Below the pieces are notes generated by a model, which was given only the letters and a program-made list of their open reading frames with translations, was not told the DNA's origin and did not search any database. This document shows positions 1-10,013 of a DNA stretch of 64,000 nt, piece by piece. The position numbers and the translations under genes are program-made. Source of the stretch: Lysobacter enzymogenes (GTDB taxonomy: Bacteria > Pseudomonadota > Gammaproteobacteria > Xanthomonadales > Xanthomonadaceae); contig NZ_CP067395.1 in assembly GCF_017355525.1 (NCBI RefSeq), forward strand, positions 5,344,501-5,408,500, in the 5' to 3' direction. Position 1 is the stretch's first letter; every line of letters starts with the position of its first letter.

Positions 1-519
1 GCTGGAGGTCGGCGCCAGATCGAGCGGGCAGGCTTCGGCCGGCACGCTGACGTCGAGGTGGATGTCGGACTCGCGCGCCAGGGTCGACTGCGGCCGCCCG
101 GTCATCGCGATGACCGCATTGCCCTGGCGCTTGAGCACCGGCAGCAGCATCAGCACTTCGTCGCTTTCGCCGGAGTACGACAAGGCCAGCACCACGTCGG
201 CGTCGGTGATCATGCCCAGGTCGCCGTGGCCGGCTTCGCCCGGATGCACGTAGAACGCCGGGGTGCCGGTCGAGGCCAGGGTCGCGGCGATCTTGCGCGC
301 GATGTGGCCGGACTTGCCCATGCCGGTGCAGACCACCCGTCCGCTGGCGGCGAGGATGCGCTGGCAGGCGCGGGTGAAGTCGCCGTCGATGCGCTCGCCG
401 ACCGCGGCCAGGGCCTGGCCCTCGATCGCGAACACGCGCCGGCCGCTTTCGGCCAGGCCGGCTTCGGCTCCGGCGGGAATCGTGGCGCAGGCGGCGCGGG
501 CGGGGGCGGGCTGGGTCAT
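1..519 (-). CDS. kdsD: Arabinose-5-phosphate isomerase, N-terminal part (runs off the window)
   Basis: This is the first 173 codons of a KdsD/KpsF-type isomerase, which converts ribulose 5-phosphate to arabinose 5-phosphate, the precursor of the lipopolysaccharide sugar Kdo. The ATG is at 519. The sugar-isomerase (SIS) domain is visible: GMGKSGHIARKIAATLASTG (about residues 66-85), then HPGEAGHGDLG and LALSYSGESDE, which match the phosphosugar site of the family. The usual C-terminal CBS pair would lie beyond base 1. It is divergent from ibaG-murA, as expected from the gammaproteobacterial kdsD neighbourhood. The family is clear; the Kdo role is inferred from context. Confidence 0.9.
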   Translation of the reverse strand, partial: MTQPAPARAACATIPAGAEAGLAESGRRVFAIEGQALAAVGERIDGDFTRACQRILAASGRVVCTGMGKSGHIARKIAATLASTGTPAFYVHPGEAGHGDLGMITDADVVLALSYSGESDEVLMLLPVLKRQGNAVIAMTGRPQSTLARESDIHLDVSVPAEACPLDLAPTSS

Positions 520-1012
520 GGGGCGGGGCGGTCCTGGGAACTGAGCGGGGGCGTGCTGCGAACGTGTTGCGAAAAGCGGGAGCGTGCGTAGCGGCGGCCG
601 GGGGCGGTCGTGGAGACGGCCGGCGCGGCCGCCTGTGGCGTCGGCCCTGCGAAACCGACCTTGTGAAACCGGCCGTTGCGGCGGCCGCCATTCCGGTGAC
701 CGGGGCTTTCGGCTAGGCTAAGCCGCCAATTCTAAGCGGTTCGACCGCCCCGCGCCGTCCCTGCCGGCAACTCCGCCGCCGCCGGGATTCCCGTATACCG
801 CCCGTTCCAGCCCTGGCCCGGCCCGCCCGGGGCCCGGTCGCGGCCCAGTCGCGGCTCGTTCCGGGGCCGATCCGGGGCCGATCCGGGAAGGAACGGCTCG
901 AGGCCGGACCGGGTCCGTTCCCCGGCGAACCGCGCCGGATGCGTCGGGCCGCCGCCACCCTCCATTCCTTGCCGGCGCAGGCGCCGGCCCGTCCAGCCAA
1001 GAGGTTTTCGCC
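520..1012. other. Divergent kdsD/ibaG intergenic region
   Basis: This gap separates two divergent genes. It is very GC-rich, with short internal repeats around 858-905 (CGGGGCCGATC occurs twice in a row). I see no convincing -35/-10 pair or operator. Frames in it show no family resemblance. Confidence 0.5.
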
Positions 1013-2723
<1,711 letters not shown>

Positions 2724-2751
2724 TCGACTGATCGGCGCTTGCGCGGCGACG

Positions 2752-2780
2752 AAAAAACCCGGCATTCGCCGGGTTTTTTT
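2752..2780 (+). terminator. Rho-independent terminator of murA
   Basis: The stem AACCCGGC / GCCGGGTT with loop ATTC is preceded by an A run and followed by seven T residues. The A run means it could also work on the minus strand. Confidence 0.9.
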
Positions 2781-2782
2781 GT

Positions 2783-2916
2783 CCCCTCTCCCGCCTGCGG
2801 GAGAGGGGCAGGGTGAGGGCGCTTTTGCCCGCGCCTTCGCGGCTCGCGAGCCGAAGCATTCGCGCCTGCGGCGCTCATCCCCTCACCCCGGTTCTCTCGC
2901 GCAAGCGGGAGAGGGA
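2783..2916. repeat. Intergenic palindromic repeat, CCCTCTCCCGC family, copy 1
   Basis: A hairpin-rich element begins with CCCCTCTCCCGC, continues with GGGTGAGGGCGC and CCTCACCCCGG, and closes with GCGGGAGAGGGA. Related copies are at 58012-58130 and 60922-61021. It codes for nothing recognisable. Elements of this type are common between genes in xanthomonads. Confidence 0.8.
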
Positions 2917-2969
2917 GCAAGGCGCAATGCGGCGCGGGATGCGGACGGTGGCGGCGGGCGGCCGAAAAC

Positions 2970-2997
2970 AAAAAGCCCCGCATTCGCGGGGCTTTTC
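2970..2997 (-). terminator. Terminator of the DUF3108 pair
   Basis: The stem AAAAGCCCCG / CGGGGCTTTT encloses a short CATT-type loop. On the minus strand it ends in a T run, 27 bp after the last DUF3108 stop. Confidence 0.85.
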
Positions 2998-3023
2998 GTT
3001 CGCGCGATTCGCTGCGTCGAAAC

Positions 3024-3716
3024 TCAACGCACCGCCTGCACCCGCAGGTCGATCGCATCGTTGCCGTTCTCGCGCTGCAGGATCCGCACCGGCACCGGCA
3101 CGTCGGCGACGACCCAGGCGATGGTTTCCTTGTCGCCGTTCTTGCTCGAGACCTTGGTCGCCTGCTGCGACTTGCCGCCGACGGTGATCGCTTCCTTGCC
3201 GACCACGGTGTAGCTGAGTTCCTTGATCCGGCCGTCCTCGACCATGCGGTAGCTCATCGGCTTGCCCGCGGCCGCATCGCGCACGATCGCCAGGTTGACC
3301 AGCAGGCCGTCGAGGTCGCCGCTCTGCAGCTTGATCGGGCCGGCGCGGTCGGGCTTGATGTCGCCGGTCCAGGTCGCCACGCCGCGGGTCCAGTCGTAGC
3401 TGGCGGCGATGTTCTTCTTCTTGGTCAGCACCTTGCTGGTGTCGCTGCCGCTGAGCGGGCGCAGCTTGCCGCCGGCCTCGTCGAAGGTGGTGGTCTGGCG
3501 CAGTTCGGCCAGCGGGCTGGTGATGGCCAGTTCGTACTTCCAGCGGCTGCCGTCGGCCTGCGACACGGTCATGCGCCCGGCGCCCTGCATGCCCATGTAG
3601 CTGGCCGAATAGTCGGCGCTGAACGGCTTGACCGCGAGCGCCGGCGCGCTGAACGCGGCCAGGGCGCCGGCCAATGCGGCCAGGCGGAAGAAATGGGCGG
3701 AATGGCGGATCGTCAT
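3024..3716 (-). CDS. DUF3108 family periplasmic protein (second of a pair)
   Basis: A 230-residue protein with a signal peptide (hydrophobic residues about 12-28, cleavage after APALA). It carries the DUF3108 pattern: F-x-A-D/N-Y, YDWTRGVATWTGDIK, LDGLLVNLAIVRD and VPVRILQREN near the end. The ATG at 3716 overlaps the TGA of the upstream paralogue in an ATGA, so translation is probably coupled. DUF3108 proteins are exported proteins of unknown role; no catalytic motif is visible. A longer reading frame upstream of this start lies inside the paralogue and is not real. Confidence 0.88.
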   Translation of the reverse strand: MTIRHSAHFFRLAALAGALAAFSAPALAVKPFSADYSASYMGMQGAGRMTVSQADGSRWKYELAITSPLAELRQTTTFDEAGGKLRPLSGSDTSKVLTKKKNIAASYDWTRGVATWTGDIKPDRAGPIKLQSGDLDGLLVNLAIVRDAAAGKPMSYRMVEDGRIKELSYTVVGKEAITVGGKSQQATKVSSKNGDKETIAWVVADVPVPVRILQRENGNDAIDLRVQAVR

Positions 3717-4432
3717 TGCTCGTTGACTCCTTTGTATTCGACCAGGCGCAGATCGTAGGTGTCCTGGCCGTTTTCGCGTTGCAGGATCCTCACCGGAGTG
3801 GGAACGCCGTCCACCACCCAGATCGAGGTCTCCTCGTTGCCGCTCTGCACGCGGTTCACGCGCATCGCGTTGAAGCTCATGTCGTCGATCTTGACTCCTT
3901 CGAGCTCCTGCTGCACCACATATTGGTGCGGGCGGGCGCGGCCGGAATCGACGAATCGGTAACTCAACGTCTTGCCGGGCTGGGCGTCGCGGACCACGGC
4001 GAGGTTGATCAGCAGCCCGCTCATGTCGCCGTCCTGCAGCGGAATCGGCTGGCGCCGGTGTTCCTTGACGTCGCCGCTCCACTGCGCGCTGCGCTGGGTC
4101 CAGTCGTAGTTGCCTTCGATCTTGCGCTTGGAAAACAGGACCTTGCGGACCATGGTCTGGTTCAGCGGGCGGTAGGCGTCGCCGACGACGTCGAACACCG
4201 TGGTCTGCTGCGCGGCGGCGCCGGCCAGGCTCATCATGCCGTGCTCGGCGCGGATGTCCAGGTCGATGCGCCAGTGCCCGTTCTCGGGCTTGACCTGCAT
4301 GGTGGCGTCGCCGAGGGCTTTGCCGCCGTTGAACACCTGGTAATTGGCCACGAACGGTTCCAGCGCCAGCGCGCTGGTGGGCGCGGCCGCGCCTACCAGC
4401 GCGGCCAGCAGCAGGGGCAGGAAGGGCTTCAT
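3713..4432 (-). CDS. DUF3108 family periplasmic protein (first of a pair)
   Basis: A 239-residue exported protein with an N-terminal signal (MKPFLPLLLAALVGAAAP). It is a clear paralogue of the next gene: both contain YDWT, SGLLINLAVVRD / DGLLVNLAIVRD and VRILQRENG at the same spacing, and a Y-x(4)-G-x-A start to the mature fold. No known enzyme motif is present. Its stop overlaps the next start by four bases. It is 128 bp downstream of purN on the same strand, so read-through from purN is possible. Confidence 0.88.
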   Translation of the reverse strand: MKPFLPLLLAALVGAAAPTSALALEPFVANYQVFNGGKALGDATMQVKPENGHWRIDLDIRAEHGMMSLAGAAAQQTTVFDVVGDAYRPLNQTMVRKVLFSKRKIEGNYDWTQRSAQWSGDVKEHRRQPIPLQDGDMSGLLINLAVVRDAQPGKTLSYRFVDSGRARPHQYVVQQELEGVKIDDMSFNAMRVNRVQSGNEETSIWVVDGVPTPVRILQRENGQDTYDLRLVEYKGVNEQ

Positions 4433-4560
4433 GACGACGCGGGCGGGTCCAGGGGCGCGAGGCGCGGAGGGGAGGGTGCGGCGGTGCGGTCGGTCGGTGC
4501 GGGACGTGCGATGAAGCGCTGCGATGGGAACGGCGCCGCGCCGACGGCGCGGCCGCGGGC

Positions 4561-5244
4561 TCAGACCGCGGCGCCGCTGGCGGGATCGCTCAGACGGCCG
4601 GCGAAATCTAAACGCAGCGGCGTAAATAGCGGATGACCATCGACCTGCACGGTTGCGCCGTGTTCAGCCAGCCGGCCCGACACCGCCAGGCGCATCGCCG
4701 CCAGCAGCAACGGGTGCTCCACGCCGAGTACGCGTTCGGCCAGCAGCTCGGGCGTATCGCCGGCCTGCACCGGTACGGCCGCCTGCGCGATCACCGCGCC
4801 CGCGTCGAGTTCGGGAATGACGAAGTGCACGCTCGCGCCGTGCTCTGCGTCGCCGGCCTCGATCGCCCGCGCATGGGTATGCAGGCCGCGATACTTGGGC
4901 AGCAGCGAGGGATGGATGTTGAGGGTGCGGCCGCGGAAGCGCTCGACGAAGGCGTCGCCGAGGATGCGCAGGTAGCCGGCGCACAGGACCCAGTCCGGGC
5001 GGACCGCGGCGACCGCGTCGGCGAGGTCGACGTCGAAGGCCTCGCGGCTGGGATAGGCCTTGGCCGCGGCCGACCAGCGCAGCGCCGGCGCGACCCGTTG
5101 CAGCGCCGCCGCGGCGGGCTTGTCGGAGAACACCCCGACCACTTCGCCGGCCAGGCTGCCCGCGGCGATCGCGTCGAGTACGGCCTGCAGGTTGCTGCCG
5201 CGGCCCGATGCGAGGACGGCGATGCGGGGGAGCGGCTGGGGCAT
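4561..5244 (-). CDS. purN: Phosphoribosylglycinamide formyltransferase PurN
   Basis: PurN uses 10-formyl-tetrahydrofolate to formylate GAR in step 3 of purine synthesis. The 227-residue protein has the phosphate loop LASGRGSNLQ (residues 11-20) and the catalytic trio Asn109 and His111 (LNIHPSLLPKYRG) with Asp147 (ELDAG); His140 lies in GASVHF. It ends slightly longer than the E. coli enzyme. In many gammaproteobacteria it directly follows purM; here about 15.6 kb of accessory genes lie between them. Confidence 0.97.
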   Translation of the reverse strand: MPQPLPRIAVLASGRGSNLQAVLDAIAAGSLAGEVVGVFSDKPAAAALQRVAPALRWSAAAKAYPSREAFDVDLADAVAAVRPDWVLCAGYLRILGDAFVERFRGRTLNIHPSLLPKYRGLHTHARAIEAGDAEHGASVHFVIPELDAGAVIAQAAVPVQAGDTPELLAERVLGVEHPLLLAAMRLAVSGRLAEHGATVQVDGHPLFTPLRLDFAGRLSDPASGAAV

Positions 5245-5376
5245 TGCGGACGGGGCGGGTAGCAGCGGTGCGGCATTTTAGGCGATCCGGGAGATCGCGG
5301 CGCGGTTGCGGCCCAAGGCGGCCGGCAAACGCCGCGCTCGCCCGGCCGCGCGGCCGGACGAGCGCGCAAGGCCTCC

Positions 5377-7638
5377 TCAGAACTGCGCATCCACCGACAC
5401 GAACCACTGCCGCGGCGCGCCGGTCAGCAAGGTCTGGAAGGTGCCCTGCGGGTCGTAATCGCGGAAGCCGTTGCTGCCGAGCGTGGCGACATAGGTCTTG
5501 TCGAACAGGTTGTAGACGTTGAGCCCGACCCGCAGCGACTTGATCTGGCCCAGGTCGCGCTTCTGCCAGCTCACTCCCGCATCCCACAGCCAGAACGCGT
5601 CGGTGCCGGCGTCGTTGCTGTAGGTGTAGTAGCGCTTGCCGGTGTACTTGCCGCCCAGGCGCAGTTCGACCTCGCCCAGGCCATAGCTCAGTTCGGTCGC
5701 GAACAACTGCTTCGGCGTGTCGACCATCTGCTTGCCGCGCACCTGCACGAGTTTGCCGCCGCTGACGTAGTCGGAGCGGTACTGCGAATCGTTGTAGGCG
5801 ACGCTGGTCAGCCAGCGCAGGTGCTCGTTCGGCGTCCACACGAACGCGACTTCGCCGCCGAGCGTGCGCGCCTTGCCGACGTTGGCGAACTGGTTCGGGC
5901 AGCTGACCACGCCGGGGCAGGGCACGATCACCAACTGGCGGTCGTCGAAGTTCACGCCGTAGACGGTGGTGGACAACTGGTAATGCCCGTCGCCGTAGCG
6001 CCAGCCCAGTTCCAGGGTCTTGGACTGCTCGGGCTTGGCGCTCGCGCGGCTCAGGTCGAACGAGGCCTGGGTCAGCGACCAGGCGCCGTTGACGCCGGGG
6101 CGGAACGCGGCCTGGTTTTCGGCGTAGTTGGCGAACACGTCGCTGCGTTCGTTCAACTGCCACGAGGCGCCGAGCTGCGGCAGGAAGCTGTCGCGCGCGC
6201 TCAGGCGGCCGCCGGCGCGGCCGGCCACGACGACCTTGCCGTCGGTGACGACGTCCTGGCCCTTGAAGCCGGCGTTGACGGTCAGGCGCTCGTCGAAGAA
6301 ACGCATGCTGTCCTGCAAATACCACTGGCGGGTACGGGTGTCGAAGCGCTGGCGGAACAGGCGCTGGGCGAACTCGTCCTGGCCGAAGAAGCGCTGGTCG
6401 TCGATGGGCCCTGCGATATTGACGAAGCTGCGGCCGGCGCCGTGCACGCTGTCTTCGAACCAGAAGCCGCCTTCGAAGGTGTGGCTGCCGACGGCGTAGC
6501 TCAGCCGCGCGTTGAGCCCGCTGCGTTCGATGTCGTAGCTGGTGATGCGCAGCGCCATCGGAATCGTCGGCGAGCTGATGTAGGGCGTGAACCAGTGGCC
6601 CTGGCCTTCGTTGCGGTGGTAGTAGCCGGTGGCGTTGAGGCGCAGCGAGTCGCTGAGGTCGAATTCGCCCGACAGCGCGGCGAGGTCGTCGTTGCGCAGG
6701 CCGCGGGCGAGGTAGTAAGCGTCGTCCTTGGTCTTCGCGCAGCCGCTGAAGCGGCCGTTGGCGGCGTCGAGCGCGCGCTGCCAGTCGGGCGCGTAGTTGT
6801 CCCAGCCGTAGCCGCAGCGGCGGATCAGGTCGAGCGAGAGATCCGGATCGTCGGTTTCGTTGCGGCGCGAGTTCGACAGCCACAGCGCGACGCGGCCCTG
6901 GTCCCATTGGTACACGGCCTTGCCGTTGAACTGCTGTTGTTCCTGCACGCCGGCGCCTTTCCAGCGGTCGGCTTCGTTGCGCATGCCCGAGACATAGGCG
7001 CTGAAGCCGTTGAAGTCGCCGGTGTCCACGCGCACGAAGCTGCGCAGGGTGGCGTTGTCGCCGAAGGCGAAGCCGGCGCGCGCGCCGAATTCGGCGGCCG
7101 GGTCGGAGGAATGCAGCAGCAGCGCGCCGCCGAGGTTGCTGGTGGAGGGGATGCGCAGCGCGCCGGCGCCCTGGGCGAGTTCGAGTTCGGCGATGTTCTC
7201 CGGCAGGATCGCGCGGTTCGGCGACAGGCCGTTGTTGTTGGCGTAGCTGTTGTCGCCGAGCGGGATGTCGTCGAGCGCATAGCCGAGCTGGTTCTGGGCG
7301 AAGCCGCGGATGGCGATGCGGTTCGACCATTCGTAGCTGCCCCACGGGTCGGAGCTGACGAAATGCACGCCGGGCAGCTTCTCCAGCACCTTGACCGGAT
7401 TGGTGCCGGGCGCGACCGATTGCAGTTCGACCTGACCGACGTGCTGGACCTGGCGGGTGTCGCGGTGGCCGATCACCGAGATGGCGTCGAGGTTGGTGGC
7501 TTCGGCGTTTTCCGCCGGCGCGCCGGCGGCCGCGTCGGCCGCGGGCGCGGCGGCGTGGCCGGCCAGCGGCAGCAGCGCGGCGAGCAGGGCGCAGGCCAGG
7601 GGCGTGCGGACCGGGGAAAGGCGGGTGACAGCGTTCAT
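5377..7638 (-). CDS. TonB-dependent outer-membrane receptor, probably for a phosphonate
   Basis: A 753-residue TonB-dependent receptor. The N-terminus has a signal peptide and a TonB-box-like DAISVIG. The plug domain follows (KVLEKLPGVHFVSS to SNLGGALLLHS, about residues 85-170). The barrel ends in DAQF with the C-terminal Phe typical of Bam substrates. GLNVYNLFDKTY is the usual last-strand motif. It is alone in its unit, but a 13-bp site shared with two phosphonate-type units lies 94 bp upstream, so its substrate is probably a phosphonate or phosphate ester. The substrate is inferred from context only; TonB-receptor identity is certain. Confidence 0.93.
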   Translation of the reverse strand: MNAVTRLSPVRTPLACALLAALLPLAGHAAAPAADAAAGAPAENAEATNLDAISVIGHRDTRQVQHVGQVELQSVAPGTNPVKVLEKLPGVHFVSSDPWGSYEWSNRIAIRGFAQNQLGYALDDIPLGDNSYANNNGLSPNRAILPENIAELELAQGAGALRIPSTSNLGGALLLHSSDPAAEFGARAGFAFGDNATLRSFVRVDTGDFNGFSAYVSGMRNEADRWKGAGVQEQQQFNGKAVYQWDQGRVALWLSNSRRNETDDPDLSLDLIRRCGYGWDNYAPDWQRALDAANGRFSGCAKTKDDAYYLARGLRNDDLAALSGEFDLSDSLRLNATGYYHRNEGQGHWFTPYISSPTIPMALRITSYDIERSGLNARLSYAVGSHTFEGGFWFEDSVHGAGRSFVNIAGPIDDQRFFGQDEFAQRLFRQRFDTRTRQWYLQDSMRFFDERLTVNAGFKGQDVVTDGKVVVAGRAGGRLSARDSFLPQLGASWQLNERSDVFANYAENQAAFRPGVNGAWSLTQASFDLSRASAKPEQSKTLELGWRYGDGHYQLSTTVYGVNFDDRQLVIVPCPGVVSCPNQFANVGKARTLGGEVAFVWTPNEHLRWLTSVAYNDSQYRSDYVSGGKLVQVRGKQMVDTPKQLFATELSYGLGEVELRLGGKYTGKRYYTYSNDAGTDAFWLWDAGVSWQKRDLGQIKSLRVGLNVYNLFDKTYVATLGSNGFRDYDPQGTFQTLLTGAPRQWFVSVDAQF

Positions 7639-7731
7639 GGGATCTCGTGGAGTGCGCGCCGCGGCGGCGATAGGGCGGCATTACAGCGAGGCGATATGAA
7701 GGCGCGCGCGCGCGGTGCGGACTGCCGGGGC

Positions 7732-7744
7732 GACCTGTCTAGTG
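7732..7744 (-). promoter_or_regulatory. Phosphonate-regulon operator, copy 1 (before the TonB receptor)
   Basis: GACCTGTCTAGTG on the plus strand, read CACTAGACAGGTC toward the receptor, 94 bp before its start. It is identical to the sites at 9068 and 18887. The core TGTCTAG resembles half of the GTxTAxAC-type palindromes bound by HutC-family GntR regulators, one of which is encoded at 9104. Confidence 0.75.
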
Positions 7745-7835
7745 GATCGGTCCGGGAGCGGACGTACGGGGGGGCAGCGTTGCGTCGGCCGCGCGCGCCG
7801 CGCGCATTCATGCGGCCGACGCCATCCCGACGGAC

Positions 7836-8978
7836 TCAGTAACGGCGCTCGCCCGCCACCCACACCGCTTCCAGCAGCGGCATCGCGCGCGCCACGCGCA
7901 CGCGCAGCAGGTCCGCGCGCTGGCCGGCGGCGAGTTCGCCGCGGTCGTCGTAGCCGGCCGCGCGCGCCGGCGTGCGGGTCACCATCGCCACCGCGCGCGG
8001 CAGGCCGATGCTGTCCCAGTCGCCGAGCTGGAACGCGGCCAGCAGCAGGCTCGCCGGCACGTAGTCGGACGACAGCGCGTCGAGAGTGCCGGCGCGGGCG
8101 AGATCGACCGCGGCGACGTTGCCGCTGTGCGAGCCGCCGCGGACCAGGTTCGGCGCGCCGGCCAATACGCTGAGCCCGGCCGCGTGCGCGGCGCGCGCGG
8201 TGGCGAGGTTGACCGGGAACTCGGCGATGCGCGCGCCGGCGTCGACCGCTTCGGCGACATGGCTCAGGTCGGAATCGTCGTGGCTGGCCAGCGGCAGCGC
8301 GCGCTCGCGCGCCAGCGCCAGCACCGCGCGGCGGTGCGCGCCGGCGTGGCGGTGTTGGAGCTCTTGCAGATGGCGCACCTGGGCCTGGAACGCGGCATCG
8401 TCGCGGGCGTTGCCGTGGCGCGCGGCGTAGGCGCGGTAGCGTTCCAGGTCGTGGAACTGGCGCTGGCCGGGAGTGTGGTCCATCAGCGACAGCAGCCGCA
8501 GCTGCGGCGTGTCCAGCAACGGCTGCAAGCGCTGCGGCAGGTCGGGACACGGCAGTTCGCAGCGCAAGTGCACGGCATGGTCGGTGCGCAGGCCGCCGTC
8601 CTCGCGCGCCTGCGCCAGCGCGGCCAGGACGGCGCCGGGTTCGACCGCTTCTTCGGCTTCTTCTTCGCCGACCGAGATCGCGTTGAGCGCGGTGGTGATG
8701 CCGGCGGCGAGCAGCTGCGCGTCGTGCGCGCGGATCGCCGCGGCCGCGGGCCAGTGCGCGCCGGGGCGCGGCAGCAGGTGTTTTTCCAGGTTGTCGGTAT
8801 GCAGTTCGACCAGCCCCGGCAGCAGGTAATCGCCGGCGCAGTCCAGCGCCGCCGGCGCGCGCAGGCGGCCTTCGCCGAATTCGACCACGCGCCCGCCGGC
8901 GACGCGCAGATGGCCGTGGACGATGCGCTCGGGCAGGACCAGGCGCGCATTGTCGAGCAGCAGTTCGGAAGCGGACAT
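7836..8978 (-). CDS. PhnM-like phosphonate metabolism amidohydrolase
   Basis: A 380-residue metal-dependent amidohydrolase of the PhnM family. PhnM proper releases diphosphate from ribose 1-alkylphosphonate 5-triphosphate in the C-P lyase pathway. Family motifs are clear: LLPGLVELHTDNLEKH (metal ligands His60 and Asp62, with His67), APNLVRGGSHSGN and LSSDYVPASLLLAA. None of the C-P lyase core genes phnG-phnL is in the window. The gene sits beside a GntR regulator and shares an operator with a phosphonatase-like unit. Its actual substrate is therefore uncertain, and I withhold the symbol phnM. Confidence 0.88.
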   Translation of the reverse strand: MSASELLLDNARLVLPERIVHGHLRVAGGRVVEFGEGRLRAPAALDCAGDYLLPGLVELHTDNLEKHLLPRPGAHWPAAAAIRAHDAQLLAAGITTALNAISVGEEEAEEAVEPGAVLAALAQAREDGGLRTDHAVHLRCELPCPDLPQRLQPLLDTPQLRLLSLMDHTPGQRQFHDLERYRAYAARHGNARDDAAFQAQVRHLQELQHRHAGAHRRAVLALARERALPLASHDDSDLSHVAEAVDAGARIAEFPVNLATARAAHAAGLSVLAGAPNLVRGGSHSGNVAAVDLARAGTLDALSSDYVPASLLLAAFQLGDWDSIGLPRAVAMVTRTPARAAGYDDRGELAAGQRADLLRVRVARAMPLLEAVWVAGERRY

Positions 8979-9067
8979 CGGTTCGGCCCGGAGTTCGGCG
9001 CAGCGGTGGGGCGGCTGTCACCGCCATGCAACGCCGGCGGGTTCTGATGGCGGCGGCCGCGCGATGC

Positions 9068-9080
9068 GACCTGTCTAGTG
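9068..9080. promoter_or_regulatory. Phosphonate-regulon operator, copy 2 (between phnM-like and gntR)
   Basis: GACCTGTCTAGTG, 90 bp before the phnM-like start (minus) and 24 bp before the gntR start (plus). It could control both genes, including autoregulation. It is identical to copies 1 and 3. Confidence 0.75.
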
Positions 9081-9103
9081 AACCAATCGCAGATGGAGGT
9101 TGT

Positions 9104-9877
9104 ATGACATCACCGGCGACTTCGGCCGCGGCGTCCGCGAACGCCGACGACCGCGCCCAGCGCGAGGCCGCGATGCCGCTGTGGCAGCAGATCGAAACCG
9201 CGCTGCTGCGCGACATCCGCGCCGGCCTGATCGGCGAAGGCGACAAGCTGCCGTCCGCGTTCGATCTGGCCAAGCGCTTCGGGGTCAACCGCCATACCGT
9301 GCGCAGGGCGATCGAGGCGCTGGAGGAGCGCGGTTTCCTGCGCACCGAAACCGGCCGCGGCAGTTTCGTCCAGGAGCATCCGTACCACTATCCGATCGGC
9401 CGCCGCACCCGCTTCGGCAAGGCCATGCACGATCTCAACGTGGAAAGCCGCTACCGCCTGATCGAAGCCTGCACCCAGTCGCCGCCGCGCGCGGTGGCGC
9501 GCTCGCTCGGCCTGCTCGCCGGCGAGCGCGTGCACCGGGTGGTGTATTCCAGCGAAGTCGAGGGCCGCACCGTCGACCACAGCGAAGCCTGGTTTCCGGC
9601 CGCGCGCTTTCCCGGCCTGGACAAAGTCTTCGCCGAGCAACTGTCGGTGACCCGCACCCTGGCCGAATTCGGCGTGCGCGATTACCTGCGCAAGCACACC
9701 GCGGTGATGGCGCGCCTGCCCAGCGCCGAGGTCGCGCGCGTGCTCGGCCAGTCCACGCGCCGGCCGGTGCTGTGCGTGCATTCGCTCAACGTCGATCCGC
9801 AGGGCGCGCCGGTGCAGTTCGGCGTGACCTCGTTCGCCGGCGACTGGGTGCAGTTGATGGTCAGCAACGAAGGCTGA
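9104..9877 (+). CDS. GntR regulator of the HutC/PhnF type
   Basis: A 257-residue regulator starting at ATG 9104, with GGAGGT three bases upstream. An upstream in-frame ATG at 9026 would put the operator inside the gene and is less likely. Residues about 25-92 form the winged helix-turn-helix (PLWQQIETALLRDIRAG, LAKRFGVNRHTVRRAIEALE, TGRGSFVQ). The rest is a UTRA ligand-binding domain. PhnF-like proteins of this family repress phosphonate genes until a ligand binds. Three identical sites nearby make it the likely regulator of this cluster. The exact ligand cannot be read from the sequence. Confidence 0.9.
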   Translation: MTSPATSAAASANADDRAQREAAMPLWQQIETALLRDIRAGLIGEGDKLPSAFDLAKRFGVNRHTVRRAIEALEERGFLRTETGRGSFVQEHPYHYPIGRRTRFGKAMHDLNVESRYRLIEACTQSPPRAVARSLGLLAGERVHRVVYSSEVEGRTVDHSEAWFPAARFPGLDKVFAEQLSVTRTLAEFGVRDYLRKHTAVMARLPSAEVARVLGQSTRRPVLCVHSLNVDPQGAPVQFGVTSFAGDWVQLMVSNEG

Positions 9878-10013
9878 AGCGCCCGCGCGCGCCGCGCGAT
9901 GACCGAACCGTGACAGGCGCCGGCCAGCCCTGCGCCGCTGCGCGGTTCGGGTCACACCGGCCGCCGCAATAGGCCTCTAGCCTGCGCGCTCCTTTCCGTT
10001 GCAGGAGCGCCGT

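Noticed and set aside
4664..7681. A 1005-codon minus-strand frame across the TonB receptor and purN
   Set aside because: It is arginine- and proline-rich shadow sequence in another frame of two clearly identified genes.
9026..9103. An upstream ATG as the start of the GntR regulator
   Set aside because: It lacks a ribosome-binding site, adds a cysteine- and arginine-rich leader unlike the family and would place the operator inside the gene.
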